This document shows, piece after piece, positions 62,162 through 64,000 of a DNA stretch of 64,000 nucleotides. Below the pieces are notes generated by a model that was not told where the DNA came from, searched no databases, and worked only from the letters and a program-made list of their open reading frames with translations. Position 1 is the first letter of the stretch; every line of letters begins with the position of its first letter. The translations under genes and the position numbers were made by a program. The stretch is taken from NCBI RefSeq assembly GCF_011801145.1, contig NZ_CP046172.1, positions 3,286,001 through 3,350,000 of the forward strand. The letters are read 5' to 3'. This DNA comes from Nocardia arthritidis. GTDB taxonomy: Bacteria; Actinomycetota; Actinomycetes; Mycobacteriales; Mycobacteriaceae.

Positions 62162-63598
62162 GTGACGTTCAGCACGGCCGACGAGGTCATCAAATACATC
62201 AAAGAAGAGGAGGTCGAATACGTCGACATCCGCTTCAGCGATCTTCCGGGTGTGCAGCAGCACTTCTCGATCCCGGCCAAGGCGTTCACCGCTGACCTCG
62301 CCGAAGAAGGACTAGCCTTCGACGGCTCCTCCGTTCGTGGTTTCCAGTCCATCGACGAGTCGGACATGCTGCTGCTGCCCGACTACGGCACCGCCCGCAT
62401 CGACCCGTTCCGCGCGGCGAAGACGCTGAACCTCAACTTCTTCGTACACGATCCGTTCACTCGCGAGGCCTACAGCCGCGACCCGCGTAACGTCGCGCGC
62501 AAGGCGGAGGAGTACCTGAAGAGCACCGGCATCGCCGACACCGCGTACTTCGGGCCCGAGGCGGAGTTCTACATCTTCGACTCGATCCGCTACGACTCGG
62601 CCATGAACGGCGCCTTCTACGAGATCGAATCGATCTCCGGCTCCTGGAACACCGGCGCCGAATTCAACCCGGACGGCACGCTGAACCGCGGCTACAAGGT
62701 TCGTAACAAGGGCGGCTACTTCCCGGTCGCGCCGTACGACCACTATGTCGACCTGCGCGACAAGATCTCCACCAACCTGCAGAACGCCGGTTTCGAACTG
62801 GAGCGCGGCCACCACGAGGTCGGCACCGCGGGCCAGGCCGAGATCAACTACCGGTTCAACACCCTGCTCTCCGCCGCCGACGACCTGCAGCTGTTCAAGT
62901 ACATCGTCAAGAACACCGCGTGGGCCGAGGGCAAGACCGTCACCTTCATGCCGAAGCCGCTGTTCGGTGACAACGGCTCGGGTATGCACGTGCACCAGTC
63001 GCTGTGGAAGGACGGCAAGCCGCTGTTCCACGACGAGGCCGGCTACGGCGGTCTTTCGGATCTGGCGCGCTGGTACATCGGCGGCATCTTGCATCACGCG
63101 CCGTCGCTGCTGGCGTTCACCAACCCGACCGTGAACTCCTACCACCGCCTGGTTCCCGGCTACGAGGCCCCGATCAACCTGGTGTACTCGCAGCGCAACC
63201 GCTCCGCGGCCGTGCGCATCCCGGTCACCGGCAACAACCCGAAGGCCAAGCGCATCGAGTTCCGCGCGCCGGACTCCTCGGGCAACCCGTACCTGGCGTT
63301 CGCCGCCATGATGATGGCGGGCCTGGACGGCATCAAGAAGAAGATCGAGCCGGCCGCCCCGGTCGACAAGGACCTCTACGAGCTGCCGCCCGAGGAGGCC
63401 AAGAACATCCCGCAGGCGCCCACCAGCCTGTCGTCCGTCATCGACCGGCTCGAGCAGGACCACGACTACCTCACCGAGGGTGGCGTCTTCACCGACGACC
63501 TGATCGAAACCTGGATCCAGCTCAAGCGCGACAACGAGATCGCCCCGGTGAACCTCCGTCCGCACCCGTACGAGTTCGAACTCTACTTCGACGTGTAA
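62162..63598 (+). CDS. glnA1: Glutamine synthetase type I, GlnA1
   Basis: The 478-aa protein has all class I signatures: [70 protein letters not shown] and NRSAAVRIP. The adenylylation tyrosine is in [14 protein letters not shown] (around residue 405), so it is the GlnE target. It is the main ammonium-assimilating enzyme. The GTG at 62162 has AAGGAGA upstream. GlnR sites precede it and a strong terminator follows. Confidence 0.98.
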   Translation: MTFSTADEVIKYIKEEEVEYVDIRFSDLPGVQQHFSIPAKAFTADLAEEGLAFDGSSVRGFQSIDESDMLLLPDYGTARIDPFRAAKTLNLNFFVHDPFTREAYSRDPRNVARKAEEYLKSTGIADTAYFGPEAEFYIFDSIRYDSAMNGAFYEIESISGSWNTGAEFNPDGTLNRGYKVRNKGGYFPVAPYDHYVDLRDKISTNLQNAGFELERGHHEVGTAGQAEINYRFNTLLSAADDLQLFKYIVKNTAWAEGKTVTFMPKPLFGDNGSGMHVHQSLWKDGKPLFHDEAGYGGLSDLARWYIGGILHHAPSLLAFTNPTVNSYHRLVPGYEAPINLVYSQRNRSAAVRIPVTGNNPKAKRIEFRAPDSSGNPYLAFAAMMMAGLDGIKKKIEPAAPVDKDLYELPPEEAKNIPQAPTSLSSVIDRLEQDHDYLTEGGVFTDDLIETWIQLKRDNEIAPVNLRPHPYEFELYFDV

Positions 63599-63625
63599 GT
63601 CGTTGTAGCACAAGACGCTACGGCC

Positions 63626-63661
63626 AAAGACCCTCCCGCAACGGCGCGGGAGGGTCTTTTT
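63626..63661 (+). terminator. Intrinsic terminator of glnA1
   Basis: GACCCTCCCGC and GCGGGAGGGTC form a perfect 11-bp stem with a 6-nt loop, flanked by AAA and followed by TTTTT. Confidence 0.95.
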
Positions 63662-63803
63662 CTTTCTTGGTATCGGCGCGGGCCTTCTCGATCGGGCTCG
63701 TGCCCACGCACGCCGGGTGTCATCGGCGCGGAGATTGCGTTGGGGCGAGGGGCTTCGGATCCGAATAGGATTGGGTGGAAGCAATCTCGGGGAGGGTGCC
63801 GTG

Positions 63804-64000
63804 GTGCAGTTCTTGCGGCCGTATGCGATCGATCTGGGCGGGGTGCGATGCGTCGGGGCCTATGGGGGTGAGTTCGCGGATGTGGTTGCGGCCGAGGTGG
63901 GGAGTTGTTCGGTCCGCTGGACGGGTTGCTGCGCGAACGTGGTTCGGCGCTGACCGGGCGGGATGTGTTGCGGCAGTTGCTCTGTGGTGAAGCGCAGCAG
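63804..64000 (+). pseudogene. 5' end of an unidentified gene, frame change near 63900, cut by the window end
   Basis: A GTG at 63804 with GGAGGG 7 nt upstream starts VQFLRPYAIDLGGVRCVGAY, then GGEFADVVAAEVG. After the G-run near 63898-63902 this frame degenerates and stops, while another frame continues plausibly as ELFGPLDGLLRERGSALTGR, then DVLRQLLCGEAQQ, to the window edge. This suggests a one-base slip. The family is not recognised with confidence. Confidence 0.5.

Overview
The window is high-GC actinobacterial DNA. The best fit is a Nocardia or close relative (Corynebacteriales): it has an MspA-type porin, DUF732-type and other small lipoproteins, an ECF41 sigma factor, a DUF222/HNH (13E12-type) gene, and the conserved mycobacterial neighbourhood M. 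tuberculosis Rv2219-Rv2236c in collinear blocks.

Layout. 0-7.4 kb: GlxA-type and AraC-type regulators paired with a metallo-hydrolase and an MFS exporter, then alanine dehydrogenase, SigJ and an MspA porin. 7.5-16.3 kb: conserved block cobD - SURF1 - LMW tyrosine phosphatase - cobC-like aminotransferase - NIF3 - zinc-ribbon protein - RNase HI/phosphatase. 16.5-38 kb: an accessory stretch that interrupts that block, with a secreted S1 protease, regulators, Nudix and GNAT enzymes, a TetR/P450/FAD-monooxygenase cluster with an M-box (Mg2+) riboswitch and a methionine-rich micro-protein, a nucleotidyltransferase, a decayed segment with a frameshifted DUF222/HNH gene, the RNase P RNA and an SPFH protein. 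38-50 kb: conserved block RNB nuclease - CHAD - prolyl aminopeptidase - lipoprotein - phosphotransferase - panB - CaeA/Hip1-type lipoprotein - glnA2 - glnE. 50-60 kb: a second insertion with a nuclease/phosphatase, zinc protease, monoacylglycerol lipase, M20 peptidase, CocE hydrolase, DMT transporter, GT4 glycosyltransferase and deacetylase. 60-64 kb: TY-Chap protein, DUF4191, RDD, glnA1 and the start of a further gene. Nitrogen assimilation (ald, glnA1, glnA2, glnE, GlnR boxes) is the clearest functional theme.

The most unusual property is a set of short tandem arrays that grew out of gene ends. At least six genes have their last codons and stop codon tandemly duplicated downstream (MFS, NIF3, the two-TM protein, the zinc-ribbon/RNase HI junction, the CaeA-like lipoprotein, the lipase). 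One of these arrays is a chain of 14-15-codon open frames joined by 4-nt stop/start overlaps between two real genes. Several arrays share a 19-bp period. Coordinates come from hand reading. No similarity search, folding or measured statistic was available.
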